Assembly (NCBI GenBank): GCA_031414415.1
Contig: JANNVK010000082.1
Span: 1 to 18,101, forward strand
DNA from: JANNVK01 sp031414415
GTDB lineage: Bacteria > Acidobacteriota > Blastocatellia > Pyrinomonadales > Pyrinomonadaceae
Length of the DNA: 18,101 nucleotides
Reading direction: 5' to 3'
Position numbers and translations under genes: made by a program. Within the stretch, counting starts at the first letter, position 1, and every line of letters starts with the position of its first letter. This document shows positions 1-8,362 of the stretch, piece after piece. The notes under the pieces are model-generated. The model did not search any database. It was not told the DNA's origin and saw only the letters and a program-made list of their open reading frames with translations.

Positions 1-1
1 A

Positions 2-3000
2 AAACAGGTCAACAATCACGCGGCTGATGGTCATAAACTTAATCACACGAGAACGAATCTCGGCTCAATCAGCGGAATTCAGACCGATTGCCCAAGGTTT
101 ACGGAGACGAAAAATTACGTCCAGAATTTCAACGCTGGAGCGGAAACAATCGTCACGAATTCGTTTCAAACGAATCAAACTTACACACTTCCAGATGGCG
201 GAACGGCAACCGGAAACCTCATAGAAGTAGCATTTACAGGCGATCCGCACGCGAGAATTTCGAAGACATTCACAGGAAACTCCGGCTGGAAAGAAGGTCT
301 GCCAATCAAGACTGAAGATTTCGTCAACAACGTCCAAAAACGTTGGACGTGGACGGATTATGGGAACTCGGACACTCTTGTCCGAAATAATCCGCGTGTG
401 ATCGAATCAAAAGTCGGTGACACGGAAAACGGAAATATCCGCAAAACAACTCTTTCATATTCAACGATTTACAATCTCCCGAGTGAGACAAAAGTCTTCG
501 ATAATGACCAGACAACAGTCTTAAAACGAAGCGTAAACTATTACAATCTTGATCCGGTTTATACGAATCGAAGAATCATCGGTTTGCCGAGCAAAAGCGA
601 AACTTTTGGGATAGAAAATAGTCTGGAAAAGCTAACAAGTAAAACAACTTACGCTTACGATGAAGGAAGTTTTAGCGATTCGACACTTGAGCAAAACATC
701 TCGCCGACCAGCCACGACACAACCAATTTCGGTGCGAACTTCATCATCGGACGCGGGAATGTAACATCTGTCACACGTTGGAACACTGAGTTTCCAGAAG
801 ATTCGAGCCAAGCCCAAAAATCGAGTGTCAAATACAACACCGCAGGTTCGCCCGTTGCGAGTATCGATGTCATGGGCAGAACGATAAAGACAAGTTACGC
901 AGATAATTGGCAAGCCGGGAACGCGGGCGGCTCGCCCGCGAATACATACGCTTATCCAACAAAACTGACCGATCCAGCCGGCAACTTCTCGCAAGTAAAA
1001 TACCGCTACGACATCGGTGCAAATGTCTGGGCAAAATCGCCTGCTCCGAATGGTCAAATTCAAGGGAAAATTACGACTAGAACATTTGATGATATTGGTC
1101 GAATTGAAAAGCAAAAGATTGAGAACTATCTCGGTGCTTACACTCGTTATGAATATTTGCCAAGCCAAATACAATCGAAAGTTTATACGACTGTCACGGA
1201 CGCAAACAATGATGGCGATGTAACTGCGGCTGATGAAGTTTTAGCAGAAAGTTTTTATGATGGTGCAGGGCGAATGAGAAAAAGTCGAAGCCCGATGACG
1301 ATTGATACTGCTGGAGATACTTTAACTTGGGTTGGTCAGCAAATTGAATATGACATTTTAGGCAGAACAAAACGCCAATCTGCACCGACTGAAATAGACA
1401 GTTCGTGGAATCCGACTGGCGACGATTTCACCAGAGGTTGGCAATGGTCGAGTCAAGATTTTGATTGGAAAAATCGAGTCGAAAAAGAAGTTGGGCTTGA
1501 TGGCGTTGACCGATTTATTTCTTACGAAGGTTGCGGCTGTGCAGGCGGACAAATCACTACGGTAAAAGGCGAATTAGTTGACGGAAAACGCCGAACACAA
1601 AAAATCTATTCGGATATTCTTGGGCGAAACAACAAAATTGAAACTTTGGATTACGACAATAATGTTTATAAAACTGATATTTCAACCTTTGATGCTCGCG
1701 ACCAAGTGATTTCGCACAAAGAATTTACTGGAGATGTAACCGGAGTTTTTCAAGAAACGACAATGACTTACGATGGTTTTGGAAGATTAAAGACTCAGCA
1801 TAATCCAGAGCAAGATGCCGGGAAGTTTTCGGCTTATTCTTACAATATTGATAACAGTATTCATTCGATGACTGATGCAAGAAACGCAACATCAACTTAT
1901 ACTTACAATAATCGCGGATTAGTTGAAAGAGTCGATTATGCGTTGCCATATGCTGCATCTACTTTCCCAACTATCAATCCAAATTCTCCAAACGCATCAC
2001 TCACATGTAGTCCTGAAGATCCGAATTATCCAAATTGTGGCGGACCGACTCCGACTCCAAATCCTGCTCCGTATTTATCAAATGTTCAGTTTCAATATGA
2101 CGCATTGGGGAACAGAACACAGATGCTTGATACTGAAACGGGAACAACGAACTATGTCTATGACCAGCTTTCGAGAATGACGGCAGAGCAAAAGATTTTG
2201 CGTTCGGATTGGGCGATTCCGGTTCACAATTTTGATATAAATTACAGCTACGATTTAACCGGACGATTGGCGAGTGTGACTGATCCATACGGTGCGAGAA
2301 TTGATTACAAAGCTGACAAACTCGGCAGACTTGAGCAAATAAACGGAACACCATTTGGAGCAAATGGGCAATCAGTAACAGATTATGTGGACAATATTGA
2401 ATATCGTGCTTGGGGAGCGATAAAGCATGTCGATTACGGAAATAATGTTCAAATGAATCAAACGTTTGACAGTCGTTTGAGAGTTTCGGAATTTAAGGTT
2501 TCTAATCCGACAAATGTAAATACAAATCCGCCGATGGATTTCCAGACATATATCAAGAAAAATTATGAATATTACAACGATAATCTGCTAAAATTCTCAG
2601 ATGACAATGGTCAAAATGTGACTCGCGATCCAGCAAAATTTGACCGTTCGTTTAAGTATGATTTTGCCGGACGATTGACCGAAGCAAGAACAGGCGAAGA
2701 AGCGAGAGGCGGCACGGTGACTGACCGAAACGAGATTCCATATAAGCAGGATTATAGCTACAATGCATTTAGTAATGTGACATATCGAGGTTCTCAGACG
2801 TGGACGCAGACTGATAATGAAGTTAATTTGTGGGTAAATAATCGAAATTCGGTTTGGGGTTATGACGCTGATGGAAGGCTCAAATCAACACCGCAGAATA
2901 AATATTTTTACGATACAAATGGTGAAGTTGTGATGTCAACGCTTCAGACAAACACGAGGCGAATAAGGCATTTGGATGGAGAAGGAAAAGCAGTTCGCGA

Positions 3001-3193
3001 GAATGAATATTATTACTACAGTTATCAGTTCAATTTGATCAAATCTGAATATAAAATCTACTCGACCGTTTTGGGTAAATTATTAACAGAGGTCAACAGC
3101 AGCGGGCAAAAGACGAAGACGAATGTTTATGGATTGGGCGGAATTGTGGCAACACAAAACGCCACGAATGCGACTGGAGTTACGGTGAAATAG
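2..3193 (+). CDS. RHS/YD-repeat core protein, 5' end outside window, ends at an in-frame TAG
   Basis: The frame is open from base 2 to a TAG at 3191-3193, at least 1063 residues. The GTG at 398 is only an internal codon, because RHS-like sequence continues upstream of it without a stop. The protein is built of YD-type repeats (many 'YDxxGR', 'YxYDxLGNRTxM', 'LxSVTDPYG' units) and has a Gly-Cys-Gly-Cys-Ala-Gly-Gly motif near 1529-1549. A Pro/Thr-rich insert (PTPTPNP) lies near 2045-2065. RHS cores form a hollow beta-cage that encloses a C-terminal toxin, and the protein is normally exported or loaded on a secretion system; that is family knowledge. Here the reading frame continues past the TAG into the core-tip junction 'HQDPRGES...ELDPLGSNVG' and a zincin tip, so the intact gene would run to 4276. 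Either the gene is broken, the tip is made by readthrough, or the TAG is a sequence error. The missing N-terminus prevents any statement about its secretion signal. Confidence 0.9.
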   Translation, partial: KQVNNHAADGHKLNHTRTNLGSISGIQTDCPRFTETKNYVQNFNAGAETIVTNSFQTNQTYTLPDGGTATGNLIEVAFTGDPHARISKTFTGNSGWKEGLPIKTEDFVNNVQKRWTWTDYGNSDTLVRNNPRVIESKVGDTENGNIRKTTLSYSTIYNLPSETKVFDNDQTTVLKRSVNYYNLDPVYTNRRIIGLPSKSETFGIENSLEKLTSKTTYAYDEGSFSDSTLEQNISPTSHDTTNFGANFIIGRGNVTSVTRWNTEFPEDSSQAQKSSVKYNTAGSPVASIDVMGRTIKTSYADNWQAGNAGGSPANTYAYPTKLTDPAGNFSQVKYRYDIGANVWAKSPAPNGQIQGKITTRTFDDIGRIEKQKIENYLGAYTRYEYLPSQIQSKVYTTVTDANNDGDVTAADEVLAESFYDGAGRMRKSRSPMTIDTAGDTLTWVGQQIEYDILGRTKRQSAPTEIDSSWNPTGDDFTRGWQWSSQDFDWKNRVEKEVGLDGVDRFISYEGCGCAGGQITTVKGELVDGKRRTQKIYSDILGRNNKIETLDYDNNVYKTDISTFDARDQVISHKEFTGDVTGVFQETTMTYDGFGRLKTQHNPEQDAGKFSAYSYNIDNSIHSMTDARNATSTYTYNNRGLVERVDYALPYAASTFPTINPNSPNASLTCSPEDPNYPNCGGPTPTPNPAPYLSNVQFQYDALGNRTQMLDTETGTTNYVYDQLSRMTAEQKILRSDWAIPVHNFDINYSYDLTGRLASVTDPYGARIDYKADKLGRLEQINGTPFGANGQSVTDYVDNIEYRAWGAIKHVDYGNNVQMNQTFDSRLRVSEFKVSNPTNVNTNPPMDFQTYIKKNYEYYNDNLLKFSDDNGQNVTRDPAKFDRSFKYDFAGRLTEARTGEEARGGTVTDRNEIPYKQDYSYNAFSNVTYRGSQTWTQTDNEVNLWVNNRNSVWGYDADGRLKSTPQNKYFYDTNGEVVMSTLQTNTRRIRHLDGEGKAVRENEYYYYSYQFNLIKSEYKIYSTVLGKLLTEVNSSGQKTKTNVYGLGGIVATQNATNATGVTVK
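907..1038 (+). repeat. Near-identical direct repeat in RHS core, copy 1
   Basis: By eye, 907-972 is identical to 5052-5117, and 980-1038 is identical to 5125-5183, with only a few differences between the two blocks. Flanking core sequence is clearly more diverged, including at synonymous positions. It is a possible crossover or gene-conversion tract between the main and displaced cores. Confidence 0.85.
918..943 (+). repeat. REP-like GC-rich palindrome inside the RHS core, copy 1
   Basis: A 26-base element begins GGAACGCGGGCGGC and ends CGCCCGCGAAT. The perfect 8-base arms CGCGGGCG and CGCCCGCG flank a GCT loop (922-940). It is translated as part of 'AGNAGGSPANT'. A related 26-base element lies between genes at 13955-13980, so this looks like a dispersed repetitive palindrome that settled inside coding sequence. 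Confidence 0.6.
3191..3193 (+). other. In-frame TAG splitting RHS core from its toxin tip
   Basis: The codons on both sides are in one frame and read as continuous RHS sequence: 'VTVK - stop - EHQDPRGES', leading to 'ELDPLGSNVG'. The displaced copy further along reads 'FFKHSDPSGAS' then 'ELDAFGGNVG' without interruption. A single substitution from TGG (Trp), CAG (Gln) or AAG (Lys) would create the stop. No ribosome-binding site lies before the next ATG (3248), so the tip has no obvious start of its own. Confidence 0.85.
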
Positions 3194-3247
3194 GAACACC
3201 AAGACCCGCGAGGCGAATCATACATCGAAACGGCTTCAAACGGTCAA

Positions 3248-4276
3248 ATGTATTATGGAGCAATCTACAACGCCGAACTCGACCCGCTCGGTTCAAATGT
3301 CGGATTATCAAGCCCATTCGCCACGGCACCAGCACCAGAAAATGCTCAAGCACCAGGCGGAACGAGATGGGGCGATCCATTTGGTGGTTTTAGTTGTCGG
3401 ATGGATGGTTTTGAAGTTCCTTGCAGTCAAGTTGCTCAGGCTTTGAGTGCGGGTTTTGGTGTAATTGCTCCTTTGGATACTGGACCAGTTCGCGTTCGTT
3501 ATAATGGCAAAGATGTTTGGGCTCATTTCAGAGCGTTTGCGGATGGATTTTCAGGACACATTCCTTCAAACGCTAGATATGCAGGAAATGGGGTATTGAA
3601 TCCCGCGAAATTCGACAAACCAAAATTTAAGACTCGTAGCCCCAATACAGATACAGATTTGGTAAAACTGAATGGAGCTTCTGGTAACTGGATAAATAGC
3701 GGTGAAGACCAGATTGTATTAAAAAATACTGGTTTGGCTTCTTTTTGGAATTTACCAAGCAATAAAGGTAGAGATCCTGTCCAAGATGATTTACTTGATT
3801 TTTGGCGAGGGTTGGTAGATCAAGCTATAAGTCGCCCAAAGTGTATTGATTTTATAAGTCAGTTTGCTGGTGGAGTTGATTTAATAAAGGTATTTGATGC
3901 CGTCAGAGTTCAGAGAGGTTTTGCATTTACGAATATCGTAGGTGGAGAAAACCAATCTAATACTGAGACATCTCAGGGGTCACTAATAGATTTGGGCAAG
4001 AATAGGAATTGGAATTCAAAGAATTTAAGAACTTCGTTCGAAAATACAAATTACATGATTGATTTGCTTATTCATGAACTAATTCACGCAGCTTTTTCTG
4101 GTGGTAGTGATTTTGAAATGCAAGATAAAGTTATAGCAGCTGGTTATAAAACACCATTTGGTAGAGCTGTCAGTTACAATCAAATGCCATTTGCGAGCAT
4201 GAATTGGGATAGTGTTTTAAGTCAATATTGCAACTTTACTCAGGAGGAGTTTTTACAATGGTGGAAAGGAAAATAA
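3248..4276 (+). CDS. C-terminal tip of the main RHS protein: zincin-type (HExxH) metallopeptidase toxin candidate
   Basis: The reading frame is open from just after the TAG (3194); the first ATG is at 3248, giving 342 residues. The first part is the RHS core-tip junction (ELDPLGSNVG) and a hinge with Cys-x-x-DG-x4-Cys. The C-terminal half is AT-richer and holds 'LIHELIHAAFSGG', a zinc-peptidase HExxH motif with its first His at about residue 276. It ends with 'WDSVLSQYC'. A 'CIDF' motif lies upstream of the zinc site. The tip of the third module (9425-12040) has the same order: CADF, HELLH, FDSILKQAC. Zincin-like domains are an established class of polymorphic-toxin tips. Asp residues in 'GGSDFEMQD' could supply the third zinc ligand, which is inference. 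The next gene overlaps this one by 19 bases. Whether the tip is translated depends on the TAG upstream. Confidence 0.75.
   Translation: MYYGAIYNAELDPLGSNVGLSSPFATAPAPENAQAPGGTRWGDPFGGFSCRMDGFEVPCSQVAQALSAGFGVIAPLDTGPVRVRYNGKDVWAHFRAFADGFSGHIPSNARYAGNGVLNPAKFDKPKFKTRSPNTDTDLVKLNGASGNWINSGEDQIVLKNTGLASFWNLPSNKGRDPVQDDLLDFWRGLVDQAISRPKCIDFISQFAGGVDLIKVFDAVRVQRGFAFTNIVGGENQSNTETSQGSLIDLGKNRNWNSKNLRTSFENTNYMIDLLIHELIHAAFSGGSDFEMQDKVIAAGYKTPFGRAVSYNQMPFASMNWDSVLSQYCNFTQEEFLQWWKGK
4242..4247 (+). promoter_or_regulatory. Strong Shine-Dalgarno fixing the start of the first candidate immunity gene
   Basis: AGGAGG (within cAGGAGGAGt) lies 10 bases before the ATG at 4258, inside the last codons of the RHS tip. 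It chooses ATG 4258 over the upstream TTG at 4228 and implies translation coupled to the toxin tip. Confidence 0.8.
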
Positions 4277-4821
4277 ATGTTTCGTTGATATGTAGTTTTT
4301 TATTTGTTTTGATTTGTATCATTTTAACCCCTAAAGTTTTTTTTAGTAATCAACAAGTAAAAGTTGAAGAAAAAAGTTTAGAAAAGTTTATTTTCACTCA
4401 GAAACAAATAAATGTAGATAAATCAGATATTTATTACTCTGTAACAACGTATCTCAATTCTTCAAAACATTCATGGAATGAAGAGAATTTAAAAGAGTTT
4501 TCATCATTACTTAAAAAGTCTATGAATAATAAAGGCTTTATTATTATTTATGCAGGTAAGATTTCGAGGATTAATGAGGCAAATAATTGGATTGAAAAGT
4601 TAAAAAAATATATTAAAAATAATTTAAAGGCTGATTTGAGCCAAATTACTTTTATTGATGGTGGATTTAGGGAGAATGCAATAGGTGAATTGTTCATTAT
4701 TCCAAAAAGTGAAATTACTTCACCTATACCGACACCGACACTTTCATCTGACCAAGCTAAAATAATTAGCAAGAAAAAAATGAAAAGTAAAAAATTAATA
4801 AGAAAAAAACAAATGCGTTGA
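4258..4821 (+). CDS. Exported candidate immunity protein of RHS module 1
   Basis: 187 residues, starting at the ATG after a strong AGGAGG. A basic N-terminus (MVERK) is followed by a hydrophobic stretch of about 20 residues (to about residue 27), a signal peptide or membrane anchor that places the rest outside the cytoplasm. The C-terminal domain contains 'NNKGFIIIYAGK', 'NNWIEKLKKYIKN' and 'IDGGFREN...LFIIP', then a Pro/Thr linker and a very basic Lys/Arg tail. The same domain closes the protein at 12037-12861, which likewise follows an HExxH-tipped RHS. Recurrent pairing with one toxin-tip type, adjacency and overlap suggest an immunity role. I recall this domain as a common uncharacterised module of Acidobacteriota, loosely reminiscent of OmpA-like C-termini, so a general envelope role is the alternative. 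The gene is markedly AT-rich compared with the RHS core. Confidence 0.75.
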   Translation: MVERKINVSLICSFLFVLICIILTPKVFFSNQQVKVEEKSLEKFIFTQKQINVDKSDIYYSVTTYLNSSKHSWNEENLKEFSSLLKKSMNNKGFIIIYAGKISRINEANNWIEKLKKYIKNNLKADLSQITFIDGGFRENAIGELFIIPKSEITSPIPTPTLSSDQAKIISKKKMKSKKLIRKKQMR

Positions 4822-4830
4822 TAGAACTAA

Positions 4831-7800
4831 ATTAATCAAAACATCACACCAACAACCCACGACACAACCAATTTTGGGGCGAATTTCATCATTGGTCGAG
4901 GAAATGTAACTTCAGTCACACGTTGGAATACTGAGTTTCCGAACGACACAACTCAAGCCCAAAAATCACAAGTAAAATACAACGTCGCAGGTTCACCAGT
5001 TGCGAGTATCGATGTCATGGGCAGAACTGTAAAGACAAGTTACACAGACAGTTGGCAAGCCGGGAACGCGGGCGGCTCGCCCGCGAATACATACGCTTAT
5101 CCAACAAAACTGACCGACCCATCGGGCAACTTCTCGCAAGTAAAATACCGCTACGACATCGGTGCAAATGTCTGGGCAAAATCACCAACAATCGTTGGAA
5201 ATGCGGCGATTTCGGGTATGGAAACGACTCGGGAATTTGACACAATCGGGCGACCGATAAAGGAAACGCTGGTCAATACTGGTGCATATTCACGCTACGA
5301 ATATCTCGCAAACCAAATCAATTCAAAGGTTTACACGACAATTACTGACGCGGATAATAATGGAATAATCAACACCGCAGACGAAGTTTTGTCCGAAAGT
5401 TTGTCCGATGGAGCAGGCAGAACTCGGATGTCGCGGACGGAATTACCAAATTCAACAGGCGGATTTTCGGGAAATTTAGTCGAATATGACATTCTCGGGC
5501 AAGTAAAACGGACAACCGTCCCGACAGAAATCGGCACAGATTGGCTTCCCGCTGGCGATGACGCGACTCGTGGTTTTCTCTGGACAAGCCAAGAATTTGA
5601 CTGGAAAGGGCGTGTGACGAAAGAAATCAACACGGATAACACGTTTAAAACAATCACTTACAACGGCTGCGGCTGTGCCGGCGGACAAGTGACGACAATC
5701 GAAGGCGAAGATGTTGACATCTCACCTCAAACTGAAAAAAGGCAAACTCAAATGATTTATCAAGATATTCTTGGTCGAGATTTTAAGAGTGAAACTTATA
5801 ATGATGATGGTAGTATTTCTTCAACAACACGAATACTTTTTGATGGACGTGATAAGCCGATTCAAACTAGAAAATATCTTGGTTATTATGGTAATCCACG
5901 TTATCAACAAAACACACTTAGCTATGATGGCTTTGGAAGACTAAAAACAGTTCACACACCAAAGCAAGATGCCGGAACATTTACTTCTTATGAGTATCAT
6001 GCCGATAATCAAGTAGCTTCAATCACCGATGCAAGAGGTGTAAAAACTAACTATACATATAACAATCGCGGACTTTTAGAAACAATTTCGTATCTGGAAC
6101 CTGTTTCAAACCCATCACAACAACCGCCAATTTTGTTTAATACAGGTGCAAGCTATGAATATGATGCAGTAGGAAACCGAACTAAAATGACTGACTCATT
6201 AGGTTACGTAAATTACCAATATGATGAAGTCTCACGTTTGAAAAATGAGACCAGACATTTTCAAAACCAGTATCCACTTCCTGATGGAGATTATACAATA
6301 CAATACCAATATGAATTGAGCGGACAATTGAAGTCAGTTACAGATCCGTACGGACTTGTGTTTACATCACAATATGACAAACTTGGTCGAGCTACGAAGT
6401 TAGATGGACCGCGTGGCGGAACAGGACAATACAGACCAAACGGAGATTACATCTCGGATGTAAAGTATCGTGCTTGGGGAGCGATGAAAGAAATGAGAAT
6501 ACGAAACACAAGTAGAGACATTTATCCGTTGGAAAATTCATTTACCCTAGAAACCTTAAGCTATGACGATAGACTGAGAGTGAATAGATACAGATTGGAA
6601 TGGGAGAATGCGACCGCTGGCAACAACCATCCAAGGGTGACTGATAGATCCTATACTTTCCGAAACGATGGTAAACTAAGTGATTCAACACCAACTCCTA
6701 ATGTATATGATAATCCCGGATTGCCTCATACCTATAATTATAATAAATTAGGGCGGCAGTCGAGTGAAACTATCGGTTGGGCTTTGAATTTAAGCTCTTC
6801 GGTAGCTAGTGAAAATGACGTATGGGGTAACATCACTTCATCGCATGTTGTTTCAACTTTTAACGACCCGATTGATAAAACAAAAATCTATAACTTTTAT
6901 AATAATCGTGAAACCTCTTGGCAATATGACTCTGACGGAAGAGTAACAAACGATACTGAGAGGAAGTATTTATATAATTATAGCGGAGGTATGGCAGGGA
7001 TTATTAAACCGGATGATTCAGCTTCAACTTTTCACACAGTAGATGGTAATGGGCTAATAATTAAACGAGCCGCTTTTGAAGGAGGCGGTGTAACCGAGGT
7101 ATTTTATATTCGCTCAACTGTGTTAGGGAATGTAGTTTTGACCGAAGTTAAAAGTAACGGGAGTAGAAAACGAACTTTTGTATATGGTTTTGGAAGAACA
7201 CTAGCAGAGCTTGAAGTTGAAGGCTACGGAAACTCTGCTGCCTACAAAACGACTCAAAAATATGTTGACCCATACAATGAAACAAAAACTCGGCGACAAG
7301 ATGACTTTGATGAAGGATTTATTGAATTAGATTCAAAGAATTCAATTGCATATGAATTTGATCAACCAGAGCCTGTTCCATTCCCCGGTTCTCCATATAG
7401 CTTAATTTTCATTGCCCAAGGAAGTCATGGAAGTATTTATACATCCAGTTGCTTCGTTGATGGGTTTCTTATGGATTGTGGGACGCTACGAAGCCCTAAT
7501 GCAAGCTCGACGTTTGAAAGTTTACCACACAGAAATTCGAGAGAAGACAACAATCGAATTTCACCTAATGGGCGGTATCCGATAGAAGTCGAACTCGTCA
7601 GAATTTCAGAAAGAGCAAAAGGTATTGAAGACCGTGATGATGAATTAGAAGCAATTCTGCGGAGAATTAGAGAACAAAGAAAAGCTGAACCAATTGAAAT
7701 AACTTCGACTACTGTTTCAACAACGATTCCTATCAGACAGCTTGAAGTTTATAAAACTCCTTGTGACATACTTCTAGGCAACATTTTTGGAGATAAAAAT

Positions 7801-8331
7801 TCTTGGGCGGCTGGAAGTGGAACAGACACCATTTCAAGTAAAACTGGGGAACTTAGACAAACAGTTCGAATGGCTGACGTTTTACCTTGGGACAAAACTT
7901 GGGGGCATACACGTGGTTACTCCTTACATTTATACGCTCAGTCGTCGACTCAAACGATAGGAAACGCTAACGGGAATGTCTTCGTGCCTAATGGATTTTC
8001 GTATAATGCACCATTTACATCTGATGGACGAACTTTTTATTATCCAAAACTTGATGTTACGTTACTTGTAATGCATATTGATCCGGATAAGGTTCAATCA
8101 AATTTGAATAAAGGAATTACAAATGGTGCTAGCTCAATTTTTATAGGAAATACAACTTTTGGAGGTGGGAATCCTAATCAAGGCTATGTTCACAGTCATA
8201 TTGAAATACACAAAGGACCTCGTATTCCAAATGCTCCTGCTAAGTTTAAGGGCGATAGAGATGCTGAAAATACTCGATTAAGATATTCTTCTAAAATTGC
8301 TATTGACAAGTTTTTTTGCGGTGACTATTAA
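4831..8331 (+). CDS. Displaced, start-less RHS core fragment with M23-like metallopeptidase tip
   Basis: The frame is open from 4831 (stops at 4822 and 4828); the first ATG is 5017, giving 1104 residues. Similarity to the main core begins abruptly at 'QNI-PT-HDTTNFGANFIIGRG' (about 4837), 16 bases after the stop of the preceding gene. There is no start codon or ribosome site there, and 5017 is mid-core, so this looks like a silent cassette. The core shares the Gly-Cys-Gly-Cys-Ala-Gly-Gly motif and YD repeats with the main copy. The tip begins after about 7250: a Cys-x-x-DG-x4-Cys hinge, a charged helical stretch (near 7600-7690), then a domain with 'MHIDPDK', 'GASSIFIGNT' and 'VHSHIEIHKG'. 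The last part resembles the His-x-His end of M23/LytM peptidoglycan endopeptidases. I could not find the usual first His-x3-Asp pair clearly ('GHTRGYSLHL' is the nearest), so activity is uncertain. Confidence 0.75.
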   Translation: MNQNITPTTHDTTNFGANFIIGRGNVTSVTRWNTEFPNDTTQAQKSQVKYNVAGSPVASIDVMGRTVKTSYTDSWQAGNAGGSPANTYAYPTKLTDPSGNFSQVKYRYDIGANVWAKSPTIVGNAAISGMETTREFDTIGRPIKETLVNTGAYSRYEYLANQINSKVYTTITDADNNGIINTADEVLSESLSDGAGRTRMSRTELPNSTGGFSGNLVEYDILGQVKRTTVPTEIGTDWLPAGDDATRGFLWTSQEFDWKGRVTKEINTDNTFKTITYNGCGCAGGQVTTIEGEDVDISPQTEKRQTQMIYQDILGRDFKSETYNDDGSISSTTRILFDGRDKPIQTRKYLGYYGNPRYQQNTLSYDGFGRLKTVHTPKQDAGTFTSYEYHADNQVASITDARGVKTNYTYNNRGLLETISYLEPVSNPSQQPPILFNTGASYEYDAVGNRTKMTDSLGYVNYQYDEVSRLKNETRHFQNQYPLPDGDYTIQYQYELSGQLKSVTDPYGLVFTSQYDKLGRATKLDGPRGGTGQYRPNGDYISDVKYRAWGAMKEMRIRNTSRDIYPLENSFTLETLSYDDRLRVNRYRLEWENATAGNNHPRVTDRSYTFRNDGKLSDSTPTPNVYDNPGLPHTYNYNKLGRQSSETIGWALNLSSSVASENDVWGNITSSHVVSTFNDPIDKTKIYNFYNNRETSWQYDSDGRVTNDTERKYLYNYSGGMAGIIKPDDSASTFHTVDGNGLIIKRAAFEGGGVTEVFYIRSTVLGNVVLTEVKSNGSRKRTFVYGFGRTLAELEVEGYGNSAAYKTTQKYVDPYNETKTRRQDDFDEGFIELDSKNSIAYEFDQPEPVPFPGSPYSLIFIAQGSHGSIYTSSCFVDGFLMDCGTLRSPNASSTFESLPHRNSREDNNRISPNGRYPIEVELVRISERAKGIEDRDDELEAILRRIREQRKAEPIEITSTTVSTTIPIRQLEVYKTPCDILLGNIFGDKNSWAAGSGTDTISSKTGELRQTVRMADVLPWDKTWGHTRGYSLHLYAQSSTQTIGNANGNVFVPNGFSYNAPFTSDGRTFYYPKLDVTLLVMHIDPDKVQSNLNKGITNGASSIFIGNTTFGGGNPNQGYVHSHIEIHKGPRIPNAPAKFKGDRDAENTRLRYSSKIAIDKFFCGDY
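5052..5183 (+). repeat. Near-identical direct repeat in RHS core, copy 2
   Basis: Partner of 907-1038, lying about 200 bases inside the first displaced core fragment. Similarity drops sharply after 5183, at the same codon where the main core diverges (after 'WAKSP'). Confidence 0.85.
5063..5088 (+). repeat. REP-like GC-rich palindrome inside the displaced RHS core, copy 2
   Basis: Identical in all 26 bases to 918-943 and at the homologous core position, so it predates the core duplication or was homogenised with it. Confidence 0.6.
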
Positions 8332-8362
8332 AACAATCTTCCAAAGATTTGATAGAACGAAT

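Noticed and set aside
632..1174. Long minus-strand open frame (180 residues) opposite the RHS core
   Set aside because: It lies wholly opposite convincing RHS codons, shows no recognisable domain and is rich in Cys and Arg, as expected from an antisense shadow.
3191..3193. TAG as a pyrrolysine or reassigned codon
   Set aside because: No insertion signal or machinery is visible here, and TAG ends another gene in the window (WG-repeat protein at 9424).
4228..4257. TTG at 4228 as start of the first candidate immunity gene
   Set aside because: The ATG at 4258 has a near-perfect ribosome site and puts the signal peptide at the N-terminus.
8297..8362. Upstream start of the WG-repeat gene inside the RHS tip
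   Set aside because: It would add 22 residues ahead of a clear signal peptide (MKKNF...); ATG 8363 is the natural start.
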